Positions 6,381 through 14,660 of a stretch of DNA of 24,294 nucleotides are shown here, in pieces (within the stretch, counting starts at the first letter, position 1; every line of letters starts with the position of its first letter). The position numbers were made by a program, and so were the translations under genes. The notes beneath the pieces are model-generated. The model was not told where the DNA came from. It worked only from the letters and a program-made list of their open reading frames with translations, and did no database searches. The stretch is from Treponema sp. (GTDB lineage: Bacteria > Spirochaetota > Spirochaetia > Treponematales > Treponemataceae). The stretch is taken from assembly GCA_031290005.1 (NCBI GenBank), contig JAITOJ010000013.1, positions 1 to 24,294 on the forward strand, written 5' to 3'.

Positions 6381-6429
6381 GGGGAAAGTAATTTTTTACT
6401 AACATTTTATTTTGTGGAGGAATTGAAAG

Positions 6430-7779
6430 ATGAGTATTTGTAAAAAACTGGTTCTTGTGGCACTGGCGTCCCTTGCCGTATTCGCGGCAGGGTGCAAGAA
6501 AAAAGAAGCTGCCGCGGGCAGCGGCAATCAGATTGAACTGCGGGTGTTGAACTACATGGAATTGACCGCGCCGAACGCGGCAACGGAACGTGAACGTGTC
6601 TGGGGCGCTTTTGAAAAAGCAAATCCGGATATCAAAATTGTCCGGGAAGACCTGTACAACGACCCCTTCCATCAGAAAGTGGAAGCCTATGCCGCCGCGG
6701 GTCGGCTTCCGGATGTGCTCTATGTGTGGCCGTCAGGACGCTCCACCACCCTGCATACCCAAAAACTGTTGAAAGATTTGCTCCCGCTTTTGGAAAAAGA
6801 CGGACTTACTTCACTGTATACCGCCGCCGCGCTTGACCCGGCGGCTCAGGGCGGCGGCTATATTGCCATGCTTCCCCGGGCCATCACTTCAAGCCATGCT
6901 TTCTATGTGAATACCGAAGTGCTGACCGCCGCGGGACTCACCCCCGCGAAGACCTATGCGGAACTCAAGGCCCAGGTTCCAGTGCTCAAAGCAAAGGGCA
7001 TTGAAACGGTCATTATGGATAACGAGAGCGACTGGGTGATGCAGTCCTGCCTGTTCTCCGCCATTGCGGGACGTTTCGGCGGCGAGGGCTGGGAAAAGAT
7101 AATCCTTTCCGGCCAGGCCAAATTCACTGACCCCGATTTTGTGAACGCCCTGCAATTTATCGACACCCTGTATAAAGACGGTGTTCTCAACCGCACATCC
7201 CTGACCGCCGCGTATGGCGACGGTATCGGAAAGTTTTCCAATAATCAGGGCGCGTATTTAATCGACGGCGACTGGCGTATCGGCATGTTTATCACCGATA
7301 AGTCAACCGGCCAGGCGGTTATTTCCCCGGAACGGCAGAACAATTTTCTGATGACCATTTTCCCGGACATTGAAGGAGAAAAACTTCACCAGTCCACTTC
7401 CACCGTCCTTGGTACAGGCTGGGCCATGAGCGCGGCCATTCCCTCGGGTTCCGCTAAAGAAGAAGCGGCCTGGCGGCTTATCAAATGGCTGTCCGGCACA
7501 GAAGTGCAGACCTATATGCTGGAAACCGGTGGCATCGCCACCCCCACGGTGACGAACATCGATATATCGAGCCTGAATCTTGAGCCCCTCCAGATTGCGG
7601 CCAGCAACTTCGGCTCTCAGTACGAAGCGGGCACCGTGGTTATTGACGGCGCGTTTGAGGGCGAGGTGCACGTGCCTATCAATGTGGGCTTGCAGGAAAT
7701 CGGCATGGGCGACAAGACGCCCCAGCAGGTTGCCGAAACAATACAACGGGCCTTTGAAAACTGGAAGGCGAAACAATAA
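6430..7779 (+). CDS. Sugar ABC transporter substrate-binding lipoprotein (family 1)
   Basis: A 449-residue extracellular solute-binding protein. The signal MSICKKLVLVALASLAVFAAGC ends in lipobox AAGC with C22 as lipid anchor, then a KKKE linker. The mature protein has the family-1 (MalE/UgpB-like) pattern: ELRVLNYMELTAPN, a W-x-x-F-E-K-ANPDIKIV block (WGAFEKANPDIKIV), LPDVLYVWPSG, an ALPRAITSSHAFYVNTEVL-like region, and AAWRLIKWLSGTEVQTYMLETGGI near the end. It should deliver an oligosaccharide to the two permeases encoded next. Given the phosphorylase at the end of the operon, N,N'-diacetylchitobiose is the likely ligand (inference). GGAGGAA lies 7 bases before the ATG. Confidence 0.93.
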   Translation: MSICKKLVLVALASLAVFAAGCKKKEAAAGSGNQIELRVLNYMELTAPNAATERERVWGAFEKANPDIKIVREDLYNDPFHQKVEAYAAAGRLPDVLYVWPSGRSTTLHTQKLLKDLLPLLEKDGLTSLYTAAALDPAAQGGGYIAMLPRAITSSHAFYVNTEVLTAAGLTPAKTYAELKAQVPVLKAKGIETVIMDNESDWVMQSCLFSAIAGRFGGEGWEKIILSGQAKFTDPDFVNALQFIDTLYKDGVLNRTSLTAAYGDGIGKFSNNQGAYLIDGDWRIGMFITDKSTGQAVISPERQNNFLMTIFPDIEGEKLHQSTSTVLGTGWAMSAAIPSGSAKEEAAWRLIKWLSGTEVQTYMLETGGIATPTVTNIDISSLNLEPLQIAASNFGSQYEAGTVVIDGAFEGEVHVPINVGLQEIGMGDKTPQQVAETIQRAFENWKAKQ

Positions 7780-7790
7780 GCTTATAAAGG

Positions 7791-7816
7791 AGAGGTTGAC
7801 CTTCCGGTCAGCCTCT
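7791..7816 (+). promoter_or_regulatory. Intercistronic stem-loop between binding-protein and permease genes
   Basis: AGAGGTTGACC (7791-7801) pairs with GGTCAGCCTCT (7806-7816) over 11 bp with one G-T wobble, around the loop TTCC. It is followed by TCGT and then the ribosome site AAAGGAGG of the next gene, without a T-run, so it is not a simple terminator. Such hairpins between binding-protein and permease genes commonly stabilise the upstream mRNA 3' end and raise binding-protein output over permease; here this is inference. Confidence 0.65.
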
Positions 7817-7833
7817 TCGTAAAGGAGGAGGCG

Positions 7834-8742
7834 ATGACAGCGGATTTAACGTCAAAAAAAGAACAGCGTTTTTCTTACTTTATTCTGATTTTGCCGGCGG
7901 TTATTATCTATGTCGCCGTTGTCGCTTTCCCGACCGTGTTTTCGGTGCTTTTGAGCCTGAGCAATTACAATGGCGGGAAAATCTTTGGCAATTCAAAATT
8001 AAAGCTCGTGGGCCTTGCAAGCTATGTCGAGATTTTTACCAACCCCAGCGGTTATTTCTGGATTGCCTTAAAGAACAATATGTACATCGTGCTGATGTCC
8101 GTGTTCGGGCAGATTCCCCTGGGGTTCGCCCTGGCGTATATCCTGTCCCGTAAATTGGTGCGGGGGACTGATTTTTTTCAAACCGTTATTTATCTGCCCA
8201 ACGTGATTTCTTCGGTTATTATCGGTATTTTGTTCAAGACCTTCTTTTTGAATCAGAACAGCGTGTACACCGAAATCGTCAAGCTGTTTAATCCTGCCGC
8301 GGAGTTCGGCTTGAACAAACATCCCATGGGGCCGGTGCTCATCGTCATGCTCTGGATGTACACCGGTATGTATGTGATTATCTTTCTGGCGAACATTCAG
8401 CGTATCGACACATCGATTATCGAGTCCGCAAAAATCGACGGCGCCAGCGAGTTTCAGGTGCTCTGGCATATCATCCTTCCCGCGCTTTCCGGGGTCATCG
8501 TGACCTGCGCGATTCTGGCAATTTCCGGGTCGCTCAAGTCCTTTGACCTGCTCTACGTGATGACCCAGGGCGGGCCCGCGAACCGCACCAGCGTCCTGTC
8601 GCTCTATATGTATATGACGGCTTTCCGGGGAGCGCCGAATTATCCCTTGGCAAACGCGATTTCTACGGTGATGGTGCTTATCAGTTTCATGCTGATTGCC
8701 CTGACCAAGGCAGTGGAAAAACGCTACGGCGGAAAGGAGTAG
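7834..8742 (+). CDS. Sugar ABC transporter permease, MalF/UgpA-type
   Basis: A 302-residue inner-membrane protein with about six hydrophobic segments, the first at 14-43. The cytoplasmic EAA loop that docks the ATPase is present at about 197-217: ESAKIDGASEFQVLWHIILP, matching the E-x-A-x-x-D-G-A pattern. It follows the binding-protein gene by 54 bases containing a stem-loop, with AAAGGAGG at 7821-7828 in front of the ATG. The next permease starts 3 bases after its stop. The pair forms the heterodimeric channel for the sugar brought by the lipoprotein. Confidence 0.93.
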   Translation: MTADLTSKKEQRFSYFILILPAVIIYVAVVAFPTVFSVLLSLSNYNGGKIFGNSKLKLVGLASYVEIFTNPSGYFWIALKNNMYIVLMSVFGQIPLGFALAYILSRKLVRGTDFFQTVIYLPNVISSVIIGILFKTFFLNQNSVYTEIVKLFNPAAEFGLNKHPMGPVLIVMLWMYTGMYVIIFLANIQRIDTSIIESAKIDGASEFQVLWHIILPALSGVIVTCAILAISGSLKSFDLLYVMTQGGPANRTSVLSLYMYMTAFRGAPNYPLANAISTVMVLISFMLIALTKAVEKRYGGKE

Positions 8743-8745
8743 ACT

Positions 8746-9588
8746 ATGGCAGATGTGCGGAAAGGCCCGGTTTGGGCAAAGATTATTATTTACCTGGTAA
8801 TGGGGGTTTTTACGGTTCTGGCGATTTATCCCCTGATGTGGCTGGTCATTCAGTCCTTCAAGACCACTCAGGAATACATGACTTCCAGCAAGTTGGCGCT
8901 GCCGAAGCTCTGGTTTCCCGGCAACTACCCTTACGCCTGGAAAATGGCAAAACTGGGAACCCTGTTGCTCAACAGCATTTTTTACACCGTCATAACAGTG
9001 CTTTCCGTGATTGTGCTGGGGTCAATGGCGGGATTCGCTTTTGCAAAAATCAAAAGCAAGGCCACCCCAGCCCTGCACGGCATGTTTATCATCGGGATTT
9101 TGCTGACCCTGCAATCCATCATGGTGCCCCTGTTCCTGATGGTGAACGCTGTGGGTCTGTATAATACGCGAGTGGGAGTGCTGATTCCCTATATCGGCCT
9201 GGGGCTGCCCATGGCGGTGTATCTGGCGACGGAGTTTATTAAAAGCATTCCAGACGCACTGGTGGAGTCAGCGCGGATTGACGGGGCAAAGTACCTGCAA
9301 ATTTTTGCCGGCATTGTGCTTCCCATGATTGCCCCGGTGGCAATGACCATCGGCATTCTCACCTTTACGGGCACCTGGAACGAGTTTATGCTTATCAACA
9401 TTCTGGCTTCCAGCGACAGCATAAAATCCCTGCCTGTGGGTATCAACCGGTTCGCCGGGGCGCTGGCTTCGGATTACGGCAAGCAATTCTCCGCCCTGGT
9501 GATGGGCATGATTCCCATGGTATTGTTCTATCTGGTGTTCCGCAAGCAGATTACCAAGGGCGTTGCCGCGGGCGCGGTAAAAGGATAA
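8746..9588 (+). CDS. Sugar ABC transporter permease, MalG/UgpE-type
   Basis: A 280-residue inner-membrane protein, the partner of the preceding permease. N-terminal anchor at 12-36 (IIIYLVMGVFTVLAIYPLMW), the typical MalG-like IQSFKTTQEYM after it, several further hydrophobic segments, and the EAA loop ESARIDGAKYLQIFAGIVLP at 174-193. NSIFYTVITV and TWNEFMLINIL are also typical. GGAAAGGAG at the end of the upstream gene serves as ribosome site. No ATP-binding subunit is encoded in the operon, so a shared MsmK/MalK-type ATPase elsewhere must energise it. Confidence 0.93.
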   Translation: MADVRKGPVWAKIIIYLVMGVFTVLAIYPLMWLVIQSFKTTQEYMTSSKLALPKLWFPGNYPYAWKMAKLGTLLLNSIFYTVITVLSVIVLGSMAGFAFAKIKSKATPALHGMFIIGILLTLQSIMVPLFLMVNAVGLYNTRVGVLIPYIGLGLPMAVYLATEFIKSIPDALVESARIDGAKYLQIFAGIVLPMIAPVAMTIGILTFTGTWNEFMLINILASSDSIKSLPVGINRFAGALASDYGKQFSALVMGMIPMVLFYLVFRKQITKGVAAGAVKG

Positions 9589-9598
9589 GGGTTACGGT

Positions 9599-12007
9599 AT
9601 GCGGTACGGTCATTTTGATAACGACAAACGGGAATACGTCTTTGACCGGGTGGACACGCCCATGAGCTGGACGAACTATCTGGGCACGGAGCGCATGGTT
9701 GGCGTGTTCAACCAAACCGCCGGGGGCTATCTGTTTTTCAAGAGCGCCGAGCGCCACCGCATCACCCGGTTCCGGGCGAACAGCATACCCCTGGACCGGA
9801 GCGGCCAGTATGTGTATCTGCGGGACGAGGAAACCGGCGACTTCTGGTCCGTGAGCTGGCAGCCTGTGGCAAAGCCCGTGGAGCACTACCGGGCGCGGCA
9901 CGGCCTTTCGTATATCGTGTATTCCTGCGAATACGGCGGAATTTACGCTGAGCAGACGCTGTTTATCCCCCGCGGGGAAGACGTGGAACTCTGGGACGTC
10001 CGCCTGGAAAACCGGAGCGGCAGAGACCGCAAAATCGGGGTCTATTCCTACGCGGAATTGAGCTACCACCAAATTGACAGCGACAATAAAAATTTTCAGT
10101 CTTCGCTATACTGCGCCGGCGCTGAGTACGCGGAGGGCGTCATTGAGCAAGACCTGCACTACGACGAAAACGGCTGGCAATACTTTACCGCGGATTTTGA
10201 CGCTGACGGCGTGTGTGTTGACCGGGACGCGTTCATCGGAACGTGGAACACCGAGGCAAACCCGGAGCTGCTCGCCAGCGGCGCGAAAGGCACGGTTGCT
10301 TCCGTTATCGGGGGCAATCAGAGCGCGGTGCTGTATAAGAGTGTTTCTCTGGGGCCTGGGGAAAAGCGCCGGTTGTGCTTTATGCTGGGAGAAGGCCGCC
10401 GCGCCGAAGGGCAGCGAGTGCGCACAAAGTTCAGCACGAGTGAAGCGCGGGACGCGGCGTTCACGGAACTGCGGCGCTATTGGGACGCCAAATGCGCCTC
10501 CCAGCAAGTGAACACCCCCAACGCGGACATGAACACCTTGCTCAACACTTGGACGCTCTATCAGAGTGAAATCAACGTGCTGTTTTCGCGGTTTGCCAGT
10601 TTTATCGAGGTGGGGGGCCGTACGGGTCTGGGCTACCGGGACACGTCCCAGGATGCCATGTGCGTGATACACAGCAATCCCGAAAAATGCCGTTCCCGCC
10701 TGGTGGAGCTTTTGAAAGCCCTGACGAGCGAAGGCTACGGCCTGCATTTGTTTGAACCGGAATGGTTTGAACCCCAACAGGAATCGGGCTACCGCAATCC
10801 CACTATCGCCCATATCCCTGAAGTGAAGTCCCTGATACACAGCGCGGAGAATGCGTGCAGTGACGATGCCCTCTGGCTAGTGGCATCCGTGGTGGAATAT
10901 ATCCGAGAAACCGGGGACACCGCTTTTGCGGATATGACCCTGCCCTATGCGGACACAAACACGGCTTCTGGAATGACTGCCGTGCCCGGCACGGTATATG
11001 AACACTTAAAACGCATCCTTGGTTTTTCCGGGCGTATGGTTGGCGCTCATGGTATCTGCCTGGGCCTCAGGGCGGACTGGAACGACTGTCTGAATCTGGG
11101 GGGTGGCGAAAGCGCCCTAGTGAGCTGCCTGTATCTCTGGGCGCTGGATAACTTCGTGCAGCTTGCGGAAGCCCTGGGCCGCACGGAAGACGCGGCGCAG
11201 TATAAAGCGGAACACAAAAAAGTGCTGGAAGTGTGCCAAAAGCAGCTTTGGGACGGCCAGTGGTTCCTGCGGGGCTTCACCCAAAAAGGCCGGCCCATCG
11301 GCACCGACGCGGACACGGAAGGCAAGGTTCACCTGGAAAGCAACGCCTGGGCGGTTATCACCGGAGTGGGCGGGCTGGAATGGGGCAGAACGGCTATGGA
11401 TTCGGTGCTGGAATATCTGGGAACCCCCTACGGCCTCATGCTCAATGCCCCGGCTTATACCCAAATCGACGACAACGTGGGCTTTGTGACCCGCGTGTAT
11501 CCGGGCTTGAAAGAAAACGGCGCAGTGTTCAGCCATCCAAACCCCTGGGCGTGGGTGGCGGAATGCAAACTGGGGCGCGGAAACCGGGCAATGGAGCTGT
11601 ACAATATGCTCTGCCCCGCCCGGCAAAACGACCTCATCGAAAAGCGCAAGGCGGAACCTTATAGCTATTGCCAATTCATCACCGGCAAAGACCACCCCGC
11701 TTTTGGGGAGGCGCACCATCCTTTTATGACCGGTTCCGGCGGATGGAGCTACTTTGCCGCCACCCACTACATTTTGGGCATCCGGCCCGATTTTAACGGC
11801 CTCATCGTTGACCCGTGCATTCCCGCGGAATGGGACGGGTTTACGGCAGACAGACAGTTTCGCGGTGCGGAATATCACATCGAGGTACGAAACCCCGGTC
11901 ACGTCTGTAAGGGCATAGTGGAAATTCTGGTCAATGGCCGTAAAATTGATTCTATCCCGTTATTGAAAGCAGGAGAGCTTTGTAGCGTACAAGTAACCCT
12001 GGGATGA
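9599..12007 (+). CDS. chbP: N,N'-diacetylchitobiose phosphorylase (GH94)
   Basis: An 802-residue cytosolic enzyme, full length for GH94. It should split N,N'-diacetylchitobiose with phosphate into alpha-GlcNAc-1-phosphate and GlcNAc. The start YGHFDNDKREYV and TNYLGTERM, and the blocks DFWSVSWQPVAKP, RFASFIEVGGRTGLGYRDT and ADWNDCLNLGGGES, match my memory of Vibrio ChbP. Cellobiose phosphorylase has a different pattern at these sites (FETGIGRGMGFRDS and NDCLNLNCFS). The general acid is D496 within WND. Further blocks are VHLESNAWAV, FVTRVYPGLKENGAVFSHPNPW and AEPYSYCQFI. It is the last gene of the operon, 10 bases after the second permease, with AAAGGATAAGGG before the ATG. Substrate choice over cellobiose rests on remembered motif comparison; a related beta-GlcNAc disaccharide remains possible. 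Confidence 0.87.
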   Translation: MRYGHFDNDKREYVFDRVDTPMSWTNYLGTERMVGVFNQTAGGYLFFKSAERHRITRFRANSIPLDRSGQYVYLRDEETGDFWSVSWQPVAKPVEHYRARHGLSYIVYSCEYGGIYAEQTLFIPRGEDVELWDVRLENRSGRDRKIGVYSYAELSYHQIDSDNKNFQSSLYCAGAEYAEGVIEQDLHYDENGWQYFTADFDADGVCVDRDAFIGTWNTEANPELLASGAKGTVASVIGGNQSAVLYKSVSLGPGEKRRLCFMLGEGRRAEGQRVRTKFSTSEARDAAFTELRRYWDAKCASQQVNTPNADMNTLLNTWTLYQSEINVLFSRFASFIEVGGRTGLGYRDTSQDAMCVIHSNPEKCRSRLVELLKALTSEGYGLHLFEPEWFEPQQESGYRNPTIAHIPEVKSLIHSAENACSDDALWLVASVVEYIRETGDTAFADMTLPYADTNTASGMTAVPGTVYEHLKRILGFSGRMVGAHGICLGLRADWNDCLNLGGGESALVSCLYLWALDNFVQLAEALGRTEDAAQYKAEHKKVLEVCQKQLWDGQWFLRGFTQKGRPIGTDADTEGKVHLESNAWAVITGVGGLEWGRTAMDSVLEYLGTPYGLMLNAPAYTQIDDNVGFVTRVYPGLKENGAVFSHPNPWAWVAECKLGRGNRAMELYNMLCPARQNDLIEKRKAEPYSYCQFITGKDHPAFGEAHHPFMTGSGGWSYFAATHYILGIRPDFNGLIVDPCIPAEWDGFTADRQFRGAEYHIEVRNPGHVCKGIVEILVNGRKIDSIPLLKAGELCSVQVTLG

Positions 12008-12017
12008 TTTTGCACGG

Positions 12018-12845
12018 TTACCGCAGGGTTTCATATTCTTCAACGAACCACAGGTAAATGGCATCTGACCGGGCGGAAAAGGAGTTGCGCAGTTTTCGTT
12101 CGATTCCGGGCACAGCAAAAAAGTCAACGCCGGTTAAGCCGTACACCAGAAGATAGTCTCCCAAATCCTGAATAATGACCGAAATCCGCAGATTGCCCGG
12201 TTTGACCAGCCGAAAAATGCCGTATTTTATCAAGTCGATGTTTTCCGACAAGAACGCCGCTTCTGTTTTCAGATTGCGGTAGCGTACCAGGTACGCGAAT
12301 TCGCCGAACGTCAAATCCTTCTGAATCACCGTAATGGCCAGCCCGTCGGTAGTATCGGTCACCGGGTCAGGAATACGGTTGCGGCTTTCCGCATTATCCA
12401 CTGTATAGGACTTTTCGTAGAGGGTGCGCATCCGTCTTCTGCTGGGAGAAAAATATTCCGTGTTTTCCAGATGAGACACACTGCGGAGAATCCGGGTAAT
12501 GATCGGCATATCCGCGCCAGGTTCGCGGCAACGGTATTCCGGCTTGGCATAGAGATACAGGGACTCGCAAAAAAAGGGAAACAGCTCTGTTTCACCATTT
12601 TCTTCCAGGCGGCTCAAAAACGACACCGCCACGCTGCCCAGAGCGTTTCTCGGAACCAGAGACAGGACAGCATCTTTCTCCCGGTAGGTACTTTGCTGAA
12701 TGGTACCCTCCGTAAGCAGAGCGGTAACAGCTTCTGGGGAAATCAGAGACTCCAGCCGTGTCTGTATAGTTTCCTGGGCGCATAACCCGGCGGAAAGCCC
12801 CAAAAGCAGTCCCAGAGAACACAGACATATTTTTTGTTTATTCAT
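12018..12845 (-). CDS. Exported protein of unknown function
   Basis: A 275-residue protein with a signal peptide (MNKQKICLCSLGLLLGLSAGLCA, cleavage likely before QE at 24). The mature part is alpha-beta with conserved-looking segments ITRILRSVSHLENTEYFSPSRRRMRTLYEKSY, DTTDGLAITVIQKDLTFGEFAYLVRYRN and IRISVIIQDLGDYLLVYGLTGVDFFAVPGIERKLRNSFSARSDAIYLWFVEEYE-like ends. I recognise no family with a known function; it looks like a periplasmic protein restricted to spirochaetes. Its ATG overlaps the stop of the TrmH gene by 4 bases (ATGA at 12842-12845), so it is translationally coupled and the last gene of a four-gene minus-strand run. Its 3' end is only 10 bases from the convergent chitobiose phosphorylase gene. 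Confidence 0.75.
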   Translation of the reverse strand: MNKQKICLCSLGLLLGLSAGLCAQETIQTRLESLISPEAVTALLTEGTIQQSTYREKDAVLSLVPRNALGSVAVSFLSRLEENGETELFPFFCESLYLYAKPEYRCREPGADMPIITRILRSVSHLENTEYFSPSRRRMRTLYEKSYTVDNAESRNRIPDPVTDTTDGLAITVIQKDLTFGEFAYLVRYRNLKTEAAFLSENIDLIKYGIFRLVKPGNLRISVIIQDLGDYLLVYGLTGVDFFAVPGIERKLRNSFSARSDAIYLWFVEEYETLR

Positions 12846-13597
12846 AGACTCAACTCATACATCAACACTGACGCCGCTTGCGCCACATTCAGGCTGTCGA
12901 TATTGTTTTCCGGCGCTGGAGAGGGTATCGCCGCCAAAATGTCGCAGTGCCGTCGCACAGAAAAAGACAAGCCGTCTTCCTCGTTGCCTAAAATCAGGAT
13001 AAAGGAATTGTCCGCAATTTCCTTCCGCGCCTCCCGCACCGGCACAACGCCGCGCGCGTCCGAGCCGACCCGCACAAACCAGCGCCGTGCCCCTTCCAAA
13101 AATGCCGTTGCGGACAGCACCGTATACACCGACACTTGCTCCATGCCGCCTTCCGCCACCCGGTAGGCGCTGGTGGTAATCATGGCCTGCTGTTCGTCTT
13201 CGGGGATAACGATGCGGGAAAAGCCAAAAAAGGCGGCGCTCCGCACAATGGCCCCAAAATTATTCGCGTTGCCGATACGGTCAAGGAACAGCGCCTTTTC
13301 TTTCTGCGCCGCCCAGGCAGAAAGTTCCGCCCCGGTCACCGCGCCAAGTTCCGGGGCCTCAATCATGGCCACCGCTCCCTGATGATGGATACTGCCGCAC
13401 AGCTTTTGTAGTTCCTCCGGGGAAGCCACCTGATTATAGGGAATTTTCCGCTGGGAAAGCGTCCGGCACAGATTGCCAAAAGCCGGGGCGCGGTCAGCAG
13501 TAAAATAGAGGCGGCTGATTTTTTCGATATGCTGTTCCAGAGCACGAACTGCCGCAAAACCGCAGACCGCCAATTCGTTGTTGCGTTTGTTTTTCAT
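12842..13597 (-). CDS. TrmH/SpoU-family RNA 2'-O-ribose methyltransferase
   Basis: A 251-residue SAM-dependent RNA methyltransferase of the knotted SPOUT class. The N-terminal 80 residues (VCGFAAVRALEQHIEKISRLYF onward) form the L30e-like substrate-binding domain. The catalytic domain has motif 1 at 105-122 (LDRIGNANNFGAIVRSA, with N113 and R119), motif 2 at 202-211 (ILGNEEDGLS) and motif 3 at 234-248 (DSLNVAQAASVLMYE). Members methylate tRNA G18 or rRNA sites; the target cannot be decided, though the L30e-plus-SPOUT layout resembles RlmB/YfiF-type enzymes. No strong ribosome site precedes the ATG, which lies 7 bases after the PPIase stop, suggesting coupled translation. Confidence 0.9.
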   Translation of the reverse strand: MKNKRNNELAVCGFAAVRALEQHIEKISRLYFTADRAPAFGNLCRTLSQRKIPYNQVASPEELQKLCGSIHHQGAVAMIEAPELGAVTGAELSAWAAQKEKALFLDRIGNANNFGAIVRSAAFFGFSRIVIPEDEQQAMITTSAYRVAEGGMEQVSVYTVLSATAFLEGARRWFVRVGSDARGVVPVREARKEIADNSFILILGNEEDGLSFSVRRHCDILAAIPSPAPENNIDSLNVAQAASVLMYELSL

Positions 13598-13604
13598 TCG
13601 AACG

Positions 13605-14642
13605 TTAGTTTGCGCTCACCAGTTCCACGTCAAATACGATAAAGGCATTGGGAGGAATCACGCCTCCCGCACCACTGGAACCATACGCCTGTTCCGGCGG
13701 CAAAACTATCGTTCGCTTTTCTCCCCTGGTCATATCCTGAATCATCAGGTCAAAACCGGGAATCATCTGCCGGGCGGCTGTCATAAACTGAATCGGCTCG
13801 TTGCGCTCATAGGAGCTGTCAAACACTGTTCCGTCCAGAAGATAGCCTTTATAATGAACGGTCGCTTGTTTATTGGCTCCGGCCTTTGCCCCTGTCCCCG
13901 GTTTGGTCATCAGGTAATAAATCCCTTCGGGGGATTTCAGTGCTCCAGCAAACTGCCGTTCGATAGCCGCTAGGCTGTCGGCCCGTTCCCTGGAAGCGGC
14001 TTCTTCCTCTGTCTTTTTTGCCGCACTTATACGCAGATCAAAATCCTTTTGTGCGGCGGAAAATTGCTTTGCCTCATTTCCCTGGCGGAGAATTTCGATT
14101 TTCTTAATCTCATCGCCCTGCTGAATGGTGTTCACCACATCCTGCCCTTTAATCACCTGTCCAAACACCGTGTGATGTCCGTCCAGCCAGGGAGTCGGCA
14201 CATGAGTGATAAAAAACTGACTACCATTCGTTCCCGGGCCTGAATTCGCCATGGAAAGCATCCCCGGCTTGTCATGCTTGAGAGACGGCACAAACTCGTC
14301 CGGAAACTGATAGCCCGGCCCGCCGGAACCGTTGCCTTTGGGGTCGCCGCCCTGAACCATGAAGTCCGCGATAACCCGGTGAAATTTCAGACCGTCGTAA
14401 AAGTGTTTGCCTTTTGCGGCGTCCAGGGTTCCTTCCGCCAGCCCCACGAAATTTATCGCCGTGAGGGGGGTTTGCTGATAAAACAACTCAAGGACGATGT
14501 CGCCCCGGGTGGTTTGGATAATCGCAAAAACGCCGTCTTTGCCGGCGATTGCCTTTCTGTTTTCGTCCATTGGCGCGCATCCTCCGGTTGTTAATACAAC
14601 CATACCAAAAAATAAAATCGCAAAAAACTGTTTCAGTTTCAT
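13605..14642 (-). CDS. Dual-domain peptidyl-prolyl isomerase lipoprotein (cyclophilin + FKBP)
   Basis: A 345-residue lipoprotein. The start chosen is ATG 14642, because GGAGG (14652-14648) precedes it by 5 bases; an in-frame TTG 12 bases upstream overlaps that site. Lipobox TGGC places the anchor at C22. Residues 38-187 are a cyclophilin domain: LKFHRVIADFMVQGGDP (85-101, catalytic R89), PGTNGSQFFIT (136-146), WLDGHHTVFGQV (152-163). A charged helical linker (about 188-233) leads to an FKBP domain at 235-345: VHYKGYLLDGTVFDSSYER, QMIPGFDLMIQDMTRGEKR, PPEQAYGSSGAGGVIPPNAFIVFDVELV. It should assist folding of exported or outer-membrane proteins. Cyclophilin-first dual immunophilins are known from Treponema. 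It follows the outer-membrane-like gene by 18 bases. Confidence 0.92.
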   Translation of the reverse strand: MKLKQFFAILFFGMVVLTTGGCAPMDENRKAIAGKDGVFAIIQTTRGDIVLELFYQQTPLTAINFVGLAEGTLDAAKGKHFYDGLKFHRVIADFMVQGGDPKGNGSGGPGYQFPDEFVPSLKHDKPGMLSMANSGPGTNGSQFFITHVPTPWLDGHHTVFGQVIKGQDVVNTIQQGDEIKKIEILRQGNEAKQFSAAQKDFDLRISAAKKTEEEAASRERADSLAAIERQFAGALKSPEGIYYLMTKPGTGAKAGANKQATVHYKGYLLDGTVFDSSYERNEPIQFMTAARQMIPGFDLMIQDMTRGEKRTIVLPPEQAYGSSGAGGVIPPNAFIVFDVELVSAN

Positions 14643-14660
14643 AGTATCCTCCAAAATTGC

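Larger units (their letters stand above)
6083..6429. other. Divergent intergenic region, 347 bp
   Basis: No protein gene is credible here. In order it holds the minus-strand promoter of the alr operon (6106-6134), a plus-strand promoter (6175-6203), a structured ~89-nt transcript ending in a strong terminator (6210-6298), an AT-rich spacer of about 50 bases with no recognised feature, and the promoter (6351-6380) and ribosome site (6416-6422) of the sugar ABC operon. Confidence 0.6.

Noticed and set aside
11995..12030. Terminator after the chitobiose phosphorylase gene
   Set aside because: AACCCTG can pair with CAGGGTT over 7 bp, but the loop is 22 bases and no real T-run follows, so evidence is too weak.
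14643..14654. TTG start for the dual PPIase
   Set aside because: It overlaps the GGAGG ribosome site that serves ATG 14642.
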